Of a stretch of 64,000 bases of DNA, positions 53,373 through 61,695 are shown one piece after another (position 1 is the first letter of the stretch; each line of letters starts with the position of its first letter). The stretch lies in assembly GCF_900104805.1 (NCBI RefSeq), contig NZ_LT629751.1, positions 966,001 through 1,030,000 on the forward strand, in the 5' to 3' direction. The notes below the pieces were generated by a model. The model did no database searches, was not told the origin of the DNA, and worked only from the letters and a program-made list of their open reading frames with translations. The position numbers and the translations under genes were made by a program. The DNA is from Pseudomonas oryzae. GTDB lineage: Bacteria; Pseudomonadota; Gammaproteobacteria; Pseudomonadales; Pseudomonadaceae.

Positions 53373-54548
53373 ATGACCAGCAATTCGATTTCCGGACGCG
53401 CGGCCATCGTCGGCCTCGGTGCGACCGAATTCTCCAAGAACTCCGGGCGCACCGAACTGCGCCTGGCCATGGAAGCCACCCTGGCGGCGCTGGCCGACGC
53501 CGGCATCGACCCGTCCGAGGTGGAGGGCTTCAGCTCCTACACCATGGACAACGTGCCGGAATACGAGGTGGCGCGCCTGCTCGGCTGCAAGAACGTCAAG
53601 TTCTTCTCGCAGATCCCCCACGGCGGCGGCGGCGCCTGCGCGCCGCTGATGCACGCGGCGATGGCGGTGGCCACCGGCGTGGCCAAGGTGGTGGTGGTGT
53701 ACCGGGCGATGAACGAGCGCTCCTGGTACCGCTTCGGCAAGCCGCACGACTTCGGCGGCGCGCCGATCTTCGACGCGGTCAACTACGGCTGGTACATGCC
53801 GCACGGCTTCCACACCCCGGCGGCCTGGGTCGGCATGTTCGCCCAGCGCTACATGCACACCTACGGCGCTACCAGCGAGGACTTCGGCCGCGTCGCCGTG
53901 GCGGTGCGCGACTTCGCCGCCACCAACCCGGCGGCGTTCTTCTACGGCAAGCCGATCACCCTGGAAGAACACCAGGCCTCGCGCTGGATCTGCGAGCCGC
54001 TGCACCTGCTCGACTGCTGCCAGGAGTCCGACGGCGCGGTGGCCATGGTCATCACCTCGGCCGAGCGCGCCCGCGACCTGCGCCAGAAGCCGGTGATCAT
54101 CAAGGGCGCCTCGCAGGGCATCGCCGAGGGCCAGCAGAGCATGACCTCATTCTACCGCGAGGACATCACCGGCCTGCCGGAGATGGGCGTGGTGGCGCGC
54201 GAGCTGTACGCGCAGTCCGGCCTCGGCCCGCAGGACCTGCAGACCGCGGTGATCTACGACCACTTCACCCCGTTCGTGCTGCCGCAACTGGAGGAGTTCG
54301 GCTTCTGCAAGCGCGGCGAGGCCAAGGACTTCATTCGTGACGGTCTGCACGCCCGCGGCGGTAGCCTGCCGATCAACACCCACGGCGGCCAGCTCGGCGA
54401 GGCCTACATCCACGGCATGAACGGCGTGGCCGAGGGCGTGCGCCAGGTGCGCGGCAGCTCGGTCAACCAGGTCGCCGACGTGGAAAACGTGCTGGTCACC
54501 GCCGGTACCGGCGTACCCACCAGCGGCCTGATCCTGGGCGCGGCCTGA
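53373..54548 (+). CDS. Ltp2-like thiolase-fold aldolase for the steroid side chain
   Basis: This 391-residue protein has a thiolase/SCP-x-type fold but lacks a clear catalytic cysteine in the N-terminal half. The C-terminal region reads YDHFTPFVLPQLEEFG, then GGSLPINTHGGQLGEAYIHGMNG. Tyrosines in YDHF and EAYIHG fall where Ltp2-type retro-aldolases are reported to keep their active tyrosines. Such enzymes cleave the hydroxylated C3 side chain from the steroid nucleus as propionyl-CoA and depend on a DUF35 partner, which is encoded at 50841. GGAG lies upstream. It is the fifth gene of the operon. Confidence 0.83.
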   Translation: MTSNSISGRAAIVGLGATEFSKNSGRTELRLAMEATLAALADAGIDPSEVEGFSSYTMDNVPEYEVARLLGCKNVKFFSQIPHGGGGACAPLMHAAMAVATGVAKVVVVYRAMNERSWYRFGKPHDFGGAPIFDAVNYGWYMPHGFHTPAAWVGMFAQRYMHTYGATSEDFGRVAVAVRDFAATNPAAFFYGKPITLEEHQASRWICEPLHLLDCCQESDGAVAMVITSAERARDLRQKPVIIKGASQGIAEGQQSMTSFYREDITGLPEMGVVARELYAQSGLGPQDLQTAVIYDHFTPFVLPQLEEFGFCKRGEAKDFIRDGLHARGGSLPINTHGGQLGEAYIHGMNGVAEGVRQVRGSSVNQVADVENVLVTAGTGVPTSGLILGAA

Positions 54549-54558
54549 GGAGCGCAAC

Positions 54559-55725
54559 ATGTTCGTCGACCTGACACCCGAGCAACACGCCCTGCGCCTC
54601 AAGGTGCGGGACTACTTCCAGAACCTGATGACTCCCGAGCTGCGCAGCGAGCTGCGCGGCAAGGAAGGCGGCGACCTGTACCGCCAGACCATCCGCCAGA
54701 TGGGCCGCGACGGCTGGCTGGCGGTCGGCTGGCCGAAGGCGCACGGCGGCCAGGGCTACGCGGCCACCGAGCAGCTGATCTTCTTCGAGGAGGCCAACAT
54801 CGCCGGCGCGCCGCTGCCCTTCGTCACCATCAGCACGGTGGGGCCGGCGCTGATGGAGTACGGCACCGCGCTGCAGAAGGAGAAGTTCCTGCCGGGCATC
54901 GCCGCCGGCGAGATCATCTTCGCCATCGGTTACTCCGAGCCGGATGCCGGCTCCGACCTGGCCGTGCTGAAGACCACCGCGCGCCCGGAAGGCGACCATT
55001 TCGTGGTCAACGGCAACAAGCTGTGGACCTCCGGCGCCGAGGCGGCCGACTACATCTGGCTGGCCGCGCGCACCGACCCGGAGCGCCCGCGCCACAAGGG
55101 TGTGTCGATCCTGATCCTCGATACCCAGTTGCCCGGCTTCTCGACCACGGTGATCCCGACCTGCAGTAACCCCACCGCGGCCACCTACTACGACAACGTC
55201 AGGGTGCCGGCCGACATGCTGGTGGGCGAGCTCAACGGCGGCTGGAAGCTGATCACCGCCCAGCTCAACCACGAGCGCCTGGGCCTGGGTTCCTGGGCGG
55301 ACAAGGTGGCCGGGCTGTTCCGCCGCGTCTACCTGTGGGCGAAGAACCCGGACGAGCAGGGCCGCCGCGCCGTCGAGCACGGCTGGGTGCGCTCGGCGCT
55401 GGCCGAGTGCTACGCCCGTCTGGAGGCTATGCGGCTGATCAACTTCCGCATCGCTGCAGGTCTGGAGCGCGGGCAGATGGACGTGGCGCTGGCCTCGACC
55501 ACCAAGGTCTACGGCGCCGAGTCGGCCATCGAGATCCTCCGCCGCCTGTCGGAGATCGTCGGTGCCAACGGCCTGATCCGCGAGGATTCGGCGGCGTCGC
55601 TGCTGCAGGGCGAGCTGGAGTACGAGGTGCGCGCCTCGGTCACCCTGACCTTCGGCGGCGGCACCAACGAGATCCAGCGCGAGCTGATCGCCCAGTTCGG
55701 TCTCGGCATGCCGCGCGGGCGCTGA
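54559..55725 (+). CDS. acyl-CoA dehydrogenase, ChsE2/Scd-like subunit (side-chain pair A)
   Basis: This 388-residue acyl-CoA dehydrogenase has FAD-binding stretches GYSEPDAGSDLAVLKTTA and NKLWTSGAEAADYIW (about residues 125-170) and the C-terminal TFGGGTNEIQRELIAQFGLGMP. The MCAD-type glutamate position is a glycine (GGGT), so the base would come from another site, as in ChsE2. It probably pairs with the protein at 51829 to dehydrogenate a short steroid side-chain CoA ester. It follows the aldolase by 10 bp with GAGGAGCG upstream and ends this operon; a REPIN-like hairpin follows. Confidence 0.85.
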   Translation: MFVDLTPEQHALRLKVRDYFQNLMTPELRSELRGKEGGDLYRQTIRQMGRDGWLAVGWPKAHGGQGYAATEQLIFFEEANIAGAPLPFVTISTVGPALMEYGTALQKEKFLPGIAAGEIIFAIGYSEPDAGSDLAVLKTTARPEGDHFVVNGNKLWTSGAEAADYIWLAARTDPERPRHKGVSILILDTQLPGFSTTVIPTCSNPTAATYYDNVRVPADMLVGELNGGWKLITAQLNHERLGLGSWADKVAGLFRRVYLWAKNPDEQGRRAVEHGWVRSALAECYARLEAMRLINFRIAAGLERGQMDVALASTTKVYGAESAIEILRRLSEIVGANGLIREDSAASLLQGELEYEVRASVTLTFGGGTNEIQRELIAQFGLGMPRGR

Positions 55726-55776
55726 GGGCAAGCGCCCGCGCGTTCGCATGGCGGGCTTCCGGGCCGCGCCGATCCC

Positions 55777-55838
55777 CTGCTGGGGCGAATTTATTCGCCA
55801 AAATGCCCCGCAAGGCGAATGAATTCGCCCCTACAGGG
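55777..55838. repeat. REPIN-like inverted repeat, copy 5
   Basis: The left arm is slightly degenerate (GGGGCGAATTTATTCGCC), the right arm is GGCGAATGAATTCGCCCC. It lies between the two acyl-CoA dehydrogenase operons. Confidence 0.9.
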
Positions 55839-55908
55839 TGGGAGACGAAATCCGCTACATTGCCGCTGGGGCACGGCCCCCGGCGCACCACAACAAGGAC
55901 AACAACCG

Positions 55909-57099
55909 ATGAGCGCAATCGACGATTTCCGCCAGGAAACGCGGGCCTGGCTCGAAGCCAACTGCCCGCCCTCGCAGCGCACCCCGCTGCCCGAGGGCCA
56001 ACTGGTGTGGGGCGGCAGCCAGGTCGAGTTCCATGACGAAGACCAGCGCCTGTGGTTCGAACGCATGCGCGACAAGGGCTGGTTCTGCCCGGACTGGCCG
56101 ACCGAATACGGCGGCGGCGGGCTGTCGCCGGCCGAGCTGGCGGTGCTGGAAAGCGAGCTGCGCCGCCTCAAGTGCCGGCCGCCGCAGATCAACCTGGGGA
56201 TATGGATGCTCGGCCCGGTGCTGCTCGAATACGGCAGCGAGCAGCAGAAACGCGACCTGCTCACCCCCATGGCGCGCGGCGAGATCCGCTGGTGCCAGGG
56301 CTTCTCCGAGCCGAACGCCGGCTCCGACCTGGCCAGCTTGAAGACCAGCGCCCGCGACGAGGGCGACCACTTCGTGGTCAACGGCACCAAGATCTGGACC
56401 TCCTACGGCGACAAGTCCGACTGGATGTACGCGCTGGTGCGCACCGACCCGAGCGCGCCCAAGCACCTGGGCATCAGCCTGATCGTGCTGGACATGCGTT
56501 CGCCCGGCATCAGCGTCAGCCCGATCGACCTGATCAGCGGCAAGTCGGCGTTCTGCCAGGTGTTCTTCGACAACGTCAAGGTGCCGAAGAGCCAGCTGAT
56601 CGGCCCGCTCAACGGCGGCTGGACGCTGGGCAAGAGCCTGCTGCAGCACGAGCGCAAGGCCATGTCCAAGTTCGGCGAGACCAGCCTGCCGAACCACTTC
56701 CACCTGCTGCCGCTGCTCGAGCGCTACCTGCCCGAGCCGCGCAGCGTCGCCGACCAGGCCCTGCGCGCCCGCGCGTTGGCCTGTGCGATGGACGAGCATG
56801 CCTACGCCCTCACCGTGCAGCGCATGGGCGAGGAGGCGCGCAGCGGCCAGGACATCTCCGGGCTGATGGCGATCATGAAGCTGGTGCACAGCGAGCAGGA
56901 CCGGGAGAAGTTCGAGATCCTCCTCGACGCCCTCGGCTACCACGCCCTTGGCTGGGAAGGCGACGCCTTCACCAATGAGGAGCTGGCGATCACCAAGGCC
57001 TGGCTGAACGGTTTCGCCCTGACCATCGCCGGCGGCGCCTCCGAGGTGCAGCTCAACGTCATCGCCAAGCGGGTCCTCGGCCTGCCGGACGCCAAGTGA
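55909..57099 (+). CDS. acyl-CoA dehydrogenase (pair B, FAD-binding subunit)
   Basis: This 396-residue acyl-CoA dehydrogenase shows GFSEPNAGSDLASLKTSA and VNGTKIWTSYGDKSDWMYALV (about residues 130-175). The C-terminus reads TIAGGASEVQLNVIAKRVLGLP. Again there is no glutamate at the usual C-terminal place. It is followed by a second, weaker dehydrogenase after 10 bp, so the two likely form an alpha2beta2 enzyme acting on a different chain length from pair A (for example the C5 side chain of bile acids). An AAGGAC site precedes ATG 55909. The first gene of this block has no copy of the 18-bp motif upstream. Confidence 0.84.
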   Translation: MSAIDDFRQETRAWLEANCPPSQRTPLPEGQLVWGGSQVEFHDEDQRLWFERMRDKGWFCPDWPTEYGGGGLSPAELAVLESELRRLKCRPPQINLGIWMLGPVLLEYGSEQQKRDLLTPMARGEIRWCQGFSEPNAGSDLASLKTSARDEGDHFVVNGTKIWTSYGDKSDWMYALVRTDPSAPKHLGISLIVLDMRSPGISVSPIDLISGKSAFCQVFFDNVKVPKSQLIGPLNGGWTLGKSLLQHERKAMSKFGETSLPNHFHLLPLLERYLPEPRSVADQALRARALACAMDEHAYALTVQRMGEEARSGQDISGLMAIMKLVHSEQDREKFEILLDALGYHALGWEGDAFTNEELAITKAWLNGFALTIAGGASEVQLNVIAKRVLGLPDAK

Positions 57100-57109
57100 G
57101 GAACACGCC

Positions 57110-58252
57110 ATGAGCCTGATTTTCAACCAAGAACAACGGCTGCTGGCCGACACCGCGCGCGAGTTCCTCGCCGCGCGCAGCCCGGTGGCCGCGCAGCGCC
57201 GCCTGCGTGACGAGCGCGCACCGCTCGGCTTCGATCCTGCGCTGTGGGGCGAGATGGTCGAGCTGGGCTGGAGCGCCATCCCGTTCCCCGAAGATTTCGG
57301 CGGCCTGGACTTCGGCTGCCAGAGCCTCGGTCCGCTGTTCGAGCAGATCGGCCGCAACCTATCCGCCAGCCCGCTGCTGTCCAGCGTGGTGCTGGCCGGC
57401 TCGCTGCTGCAACTGGCCGGATCGGCCGCGCAGCAGCAACGCTGGCTGCCGGCGCTGATCGCAGGCGACAAGCGCCTGGCGCTGGCCATCGACGAGGCCG
57501 GCCGCCACGATCCGCTGGCCATCGAGCTGCGCGCCGAGCGCGACGCGGACGGCTGGCGGCTGTCCGGCGCCAAGCTGTTCGTGGTCGACGGCCTCGCAGC
57601 CGATGGCTACCTGGTGCTGGCGCGCACGGCCGGCCAGCGCGGCGAGGCCCACGGCCTGTCGCTGCTGCTGGTCGAGGCAGGCGCGCCGGGCCTGAGCGTG
57701 GCCCCGGCGGCGCTGATCGACTCGCGCAACTGCGCGCGTCTGCAGTTCGACGGTGTGCTGGTCGGCGCGGACGCGCTGGTCGGCGAAGCGCACGGCGCCC
57801 TGCCGGCGCTGGAAACCGCGCTGGACCGTGGCCGCGTGTGCCTGGCCGCCGAGCTGCTCGGTGCCGCCGAGACGCTGTTCGCCACCACCCTCGACTACCT
57901 GAAGACCCGCGTGCAGTTCGACGCGCCGATCGGCTCGTTCCAGGCCCTGCAGCACCGCGCCGCGCGTCTGTACGTCGAGCTGGCGCTGGCGCGCAGCGCG
58001 GTGATGGCCGGCCTGGCCGCCCTCGACGACGCCTCCATGGATGCCGGCGAACGCGCCCGCCTGGCCAGCCTGGCCAAGTGGAAGGCCGGGATCGCCGCCG
58101 ACAGGGTGAGCAACGAGGCGGTGCAGATGCACGGCGGCATCGGCGTCACCGACGAGCTGGACGTCGGCCTGTACCTCAAGCGCATCCGCGTCGCCCAGGC
58201 CTGCTTCGGCGACACCGACTACCACTGCCAGCGCTACGGCGCGCTGGTCTGA
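57110..58252 (+). CDS. acyl-CoA dehydrogenase (pair B, second subunit)
   Basis: This 380-residue protein starts MSLIFNQEQRLLADTAREFLAARS. It has FPEDFGGLDFG near residue 60, RVQFDAPIGSFQALQHRAA in the C-terminal domain and VQMHGGIGVTDELDV. It is the likely partner of the enzyme encoded 10 bp upstream. The C-terminal loop reads ACFGDTDYHCQR, again without the standard catalytic glutamate. Its architecture equals that of the protein at 51829, so the locus carries the same heteromeric arrangement twice. GAGGAAC lies before the ATG. Confidence 0.84.
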   Translation: MSLIFNQEQRLLADTAREFLAARSPVAAQRRLRDERAPLGFDPALWGEMVELGWSAIPFPEDFGGLDFGCQSLGPLFEQIGRNLSASPLLSSVVLAGSLLQLAGSAAQQQRWLPALIAGDKRLALAIDEAGRHDPLAIELRAERDADGWRLSGAKLFVVDGLAADGYLVLARTAGQRGEAHGLSLLLVEAGAPGLSVAPAALIDSRNCARLQFDGVLVGADALVGEAHGALPALETALDRGRVCLAAELLGAAETLFATTLDYLKTRVQFDAPIGSFQALQHRAARLYVELALARSAVMAGLAALDDASMDAGERARLASLAKWKAGIAADRVSNEAVQMHGGIGVTDELDVGLYLKRIRVAQACFGDTDYHCQRYGALV

Positions 58253-58267
58253 TCGCGGGAGTGACCG

Positions 58268-59956
58268 ATGAGCGTGGAAAACTGGCAAGCCGCCTGGCGG
58301 CAACTGATCGCGCCGGGCTCGCCCTTCGAGGTGGTGGCGCCTGACGGCGACGGCCCGCGCTGCTTCCGCAACGCGCAGCCGGACCTGCTGACCGCGCTGA
58401 ACGCCGGGCGCGCCCACGGCGAGCGCGAATTCGTGGTCTGGGAGGATGAGCGGCTGACCTTCGCCGAGTTCTTCGCCCGGGTCGACCGTCTGGCCACCCA
58501 GTTGCGCACGCGCTTCGGTGTGCGCAAGGGCGACCGCGTGGCCATCGCCATGCGCAACCAGCCGGCCTGGCTGGTGTCCTTCGTCGCCGCGGTGGCCAGC
58601 GGCGCCATCGTGGTGCCGCTGAACAGCTGGGGCCAGCGCGAGGAGCTGCTGCACGGCCTGGAGGATTCCGGCGCGCGGGTGCTGCTGTGCGACGCGGCGC
58701 GCCTGGCGCTGGTCGCGGGCGATCTGGAGGCGCTCGATCTGCAGGCCATCGCCGTCGGCGCGGCGGAGCAGGGCCGATGGGTGTGCGACTACGAGGCGCT
58801 GCTCGCCGAGGACGTGGCGCTGCTGCCGCCGCCGGCGTTACAGCCCGACGACCCGCTGCTGATCCTCTATACCTCCGGCACCACCAGCAAGCCCAAGGGC
58901 GTGCTGTCCAGCCACCGTGCGGTGTGCCAGGCGCTGGCCGCCTTCGAGTTCCAGGGCGCCTTCGCCGCGATGAGTTCGCCCGCGCGGATCAAGGCGCTCA
59001 TGGCCAGCGGCTTCGCGCCGACCAGCCTGATGGCCGTGCCGCTGTTCCACGTCAGCGGCCTGCACGCGCAGTTCCTGCTGGCGCTGCGCAGCGGCCGGCG
59101 CCTGGTACTGATGTACAGGTGGGACGCCGAGCGCGCCCTCGACCTGATCGAGCGCGAGCGCTGCACCCAGTTCAGCGGTTCGCCGGCGATGATGCAGCAG
59201 CTTCTGGCCTCGCCGCGCTTCGCCAGCGAAGCGACCACCAGCCTGTTCGGTCTGGGGCTCGGCGGCGCGGCGGCCAACCCGGGGCTGCTGGCGCAGCTCA
59301 CCGGCGTCAAGCCGAACGCCATCGGCGGCGCCGGCTACGGCATGACCGAGAGCAACGGCGTGGGCGCGGCCATCGGTGGCGACCAGTTCGTCTACAAGCC
59401 GGCCACGGTCGGCTGGCCGCTGCCCGTCGTCGAGGTGCGCATCGGCGACACCCCCGACGCGCCGCAGGCACCGGGCGTGGAAGGACAGATCTGGCTGCGC
59501 TCGCCGACCCTGATGTGCGGCTACTGGCAGCAGCCCGCGGCCACCGCCGAGGCGCTGCAGAACGGCTGGCTGGCCACCGGCGACGTCGGCTGCGTGGACG
59601 AGGAGGGTTTCCTGCGCATCACCGACCGGCTCAAGGACCTGATCAACCGCGGCGGCGAGAAGGTCGCCGCCGCCGAGGTCGAGGCCTGCGCCAGCGGCCT
59701 GGATGGGGTGATCGAAGCCGCCGCCTTCGCCGTGCCGGACGCGCGCATGGGCGAGGCGGTGGCGCTGGTGGCGCGGGTGCGCGAGGGCAGCGGGGTGGAC
59801 GAGGTGGCGCTGCACGCGCACATCGCCGCGCACCTGGCGGCGTTCAAGGTGCCCGCGCACCTGCAGGTCGTGCACGCCGAGCTGCCGCGCAACGCCTCCG
59901 GCAAGCTGCTCAAGCGCGAGCTGCGCGAGGACTTCGTGCGCCGCTTCCTGCGCTAG
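58268..59956 (+). CDS. acyl-CoA ligase, probable steroid side-chain CoA ligase
   Basis: This 562-residue AMP-forming ligase has a P-loop LILYTSGTTSKPKGVL near residue 198, GGAGYGMTES, GWLATGDVG, ITDRLKDLINRGGEKVAAAEVE and a C-terminal catalytic lysine in SGKLLKRELR. It sits at the end of the dehydrogenase pair B operon, 15 bp after the previous stop, so it probably activates the side-chain carboxylate of the steroid or bile acid before beta-oxidation. It differs from the FadD3-like ligase at 31535 in sequence and context. A very strong terminator follows. Confidence 0.83.
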   Translation: MSVENWQAAWRQLIAPGSPFEVVAPDGDGPRCFRNAQPDLLTALNAGRAHGEREFVVWEDERLTFAEFFARVDRLATQLRTRFGVRKGDRVAIAMRNQPAWLVSFVAAVASGAIVVPLNSWGQREELLHGLEDSGARVLLCDAARLALVAGDLEALDLQAIAVGAAEQGRWVCDYEALLAEDVALLPPPALQPDDPLLILYTSGTTSKPKGVLSSHRAVCQALAAFEFQGAFAAMSSPARIKALMASGFAPTSLMAVPLFHVSGLHAQFLLALRSGRRLVLMYRWDAERALDLIERERCTQFSGSPAMMQQLLASPRFASEATTSLFGLGLGGAAANPGLLAQLTGVKPNAIGGAGYGMTESNGVGAAIGGDQFVYKPATVGWPLPVVEVRIGDTPDAPQAPGVEGQIWLRSPTLMCGYWQQPAATAEALQNGWLATGDVGCVDEEGFLRITDRLKDLINRGGEKVAAAEVEACASGLDGVIEAAAFAVPDARMGEAVALVARVREGSGVDEVALHAHIAAHLAAFKVPAHLQVVHAELPRNASGKLLKRELREDFVRRFLR

Positions 59957-59984
59957 CACGGTCATTTCAGAGGCGTTGCTGGAC

Positions 59985-60036
59985 GCGCCCGCACCCGAGC
60001 TTCCTGCGGAAGTCTCGGGTGCGGGCGCTGGCGTTT
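59985..60036 (+). terminator. strong terminator after the CoA ligase
   Basis: A 15-bp stem (59985-59999 with 60014-60028) continues into an inner CTTCC/GGAAG stem with a TGC loop, then GGCGTTTTCCC. It ends the side-chain ligase operon 28 bp after the stop. Confidence 0.85.
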
Positions 60037-60043
60037 TCCCGGT

Positions 60044-60103
60044 CTGTAGGGGCGAATTCATTCGCCAGTTATCCCGCCAAGGCGAATGAATTCGCCCCTA
60101 CAG
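60044..60103. repeat. REPIN-like inverted repeat, copy 6
   Basis: Perfect arms GGGGCGAATTCATTCGCC and GGCGAATGAATTCGCCCC with outer CTGTA/TACAG. It lies directly after the ligase terminator. Confidence 0.92.
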
Positions 60104-60151
60104 CGGATGACCGTGCTCATGCGACTGCCCTCGACCGGAAGCGGTTGGTTG

Positions 60152-60169
60152 TAGTCCTGACGGACGATG
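60152..60169 (+). promoter_or_regulatory. candidate operator, motif copy 5 (TAGTCC-N5-GACGATG)
   Basis: This copy reads TAGTCC, TGACG, GACGATG. Its end lies 73 bp before the ATG of the DUF1329 gene at 60243, the same spacing as copy 3 to the HsaA-like gene. Confidence 0.55.
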
Positions 60170-60242
60170 ATGCGGAGAACCCCCATTGGGAACCATGGAC
60201 TCCGGCACCCAAGCCGGACCACCCCATCGGAGACCAACAACA

Positions 60243-61619
60243 ATGAACAGAAAAGGTGTTGCGCTAGCCATAGCACTGGCGGTCAATGCAGGCCTGATCG
60301 CCAGCGCCCACGCCAAGGTAAGCCCCGAGGAAGCCGCCAAGCTCGGCAAGGAACTCACCTGCACTGGCGCCGAGCGCGCCGGCAACGCGGACGGCAGCAT
60401 TCCCGCATTCACCGGCAAGTACCTGGGCGAGGTTCCCGGCTGGAACCACGTGCGCTTCTCCGGCCAGAAGCCGGTCGATCCCTACGCCGACGAGAAGCCG
60501 GTAGCGGTGATCACCGCGCAGAACATGGATCAGTACGCCGAGCGCCTGAGCGAAGGGCAGAAGGCGCTGCTCAAGCGTTATCCGGAGACCTACAAGATCA
60601 ACGTCTACCCCGGCCATCGCGACTTCCGCTATCCGGACTACGTCTGCGAACGGGCGAAGAAGAATGCGCTGACCGCCGAGCTGGAGAACGACGGCATGGG
60701 CGTCAAGGGGCTTGGCCAGGTGCCGTTCCCGATTCCGAAGAGCGCCATGGAGGTGCTGTGGAACCACCAGCTGCCGGTGCGCGCCTACACCGAGGACAAC
60801 ATCCGCGACATCGCCAGCGTGTTGCCCAACGGCAAGATCGCCTGGGGCCGTACCTGGCAGCGCAACATGTCGCAGGCCAACGACCCGAAGGTCGAGCCGG
60901 ACACCGCCACCGGCATGCAGGCGATGAGCTGGAACACCACCCTCTCGCCCCAGCGTGAGAAGGGCACCATGAACATCGCCCACGAGCCGTACAACTTCGT
61001 CACCAGCGACCGCCAGGCGTGGACCTACAACCCGGGCACCCGTCGCGTGCGCCAGTTGCCGGGCTATGGCTTCGACCAGCCGATGATCGGCACCAACGGC
61101 ACCATGATCATCGACGAGGACCGCCTGTTCAACGGTTCGCCCGAACGCTACCAGTGGAAGCTGCTGGGCAAGCGCGAGATGTACGTGCCGGCCAACGCCT
61201 TCAAGGCCAACAGCGGCGAGGTCAAGTACGCCGACATCCTGACGCCCAACCACCCCAATCCCGACGTCATGCGCCACGAGCTGCGCCGCGTCTGGGTGCT
61301 GGAGGCGAGCCTCAAGGAAGGCTACCGCCACCTGTACAGCAAGCGCGTGCTGTTCATCGACGAGGACACCTGGAACGCGGTGATGGCGGACAACTACGAT
61401 TCGCGCGGCGAGCTGTGGAAGTTTGCCTTCATCAACTACTACTACCACCCCGACATGAGCGCCTGGCAGGCGGGCTCGTCCTTCTACCACGACCTCAGCT
61501 CCGGACAGTACGTCGGCTACACCCTGACCAACGAGTCCAAGCGCGGGCCGATCCTCAACGAGGGCAAGTTCGTTCCGACCATGTACACGGCTGATGCCAT
61601 CCGCGCCCAGGGGCGCTGA
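60243..61619 (+). CDS. DUF1329 periplasmic/outer-membrane protein, copy 2
   Basis: This 458-residue protein has a signal peptide (MNRKGVALAIALAVNAGLIASAHA, cleaved near residue 24). The body begins TCTGAERAGNADGSIPAFTG and later has YNPGTRRVRQLPGYGFD and IDEDTWNAVMADNYDSRGEL. It equals copy 1 at 44338 in length and motif order. Unlike copy 1 it has no DUF1302 partner beside it and is monocistronic, closed by a strong terminator. A candidate operator lies 73 bp upstream. It may be an inducible component that handles the hydrophobic substrate in the envelope. The ATG 60243 was chosen for its signal peptide. Confidence 0.86.
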   Translation: MNRKGVALAIALAVNAGLIASAHAKVSPEEAAKLGKELTCTGAERAGNADGSIPAFTGKYLGEVPGWNHVRFSGQKPVDPYADEKPVAVITAQNMDQYAERLSEGQKALLKRYPETYKINVYPGHRDFRYPDYVCERAKKNALTAELENDGMGVKGLGQVPFPIPKSAMEVLWNHQLPVRAYTEDNIRDIASVLPNGKIAWGRTWQRNMSQANDPKVEPDTATGMQAMSWNTTLSPQREKGTMNIAHEPYNFVTSDRQAWTYNPGTRRVRQLPGYGFDQPMIGTNGTMIIDEDRLFNGSPERYQWKLLGKREMYVPANAFKANSGEVKYADILTPNHPNPDVMRHELRRVWVLEASLKEGYRHLYSKRVLFIDEDTWNAVMADNYDSRGELWKFAFINYYYHPDMSAWQAGSSFYHDLSSGQYVGYTLTNESKRGPILNEGKFVPTMYTADAIRAQGR

Positions 61620-61636
61620 TCCCGGTCGCTCCGTTC

Positions 61637-61668
61637 GGCCGCTCCCCTCGGGGGAGCGGCCCTTTTTT
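61637..61668 (+). terminator. rho-independent terminator after the second DUF1329 gene
   Basis: Eleven-bp perfect stem GGCCGCTCCCC/GGGGAGCGGCC with a TCG loop, followed by CTTTTTT. Confidence 0.95.
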
Positions 61669-61695
61669 CGCGCATCGCCTCGAGGGGAGAAGGAA

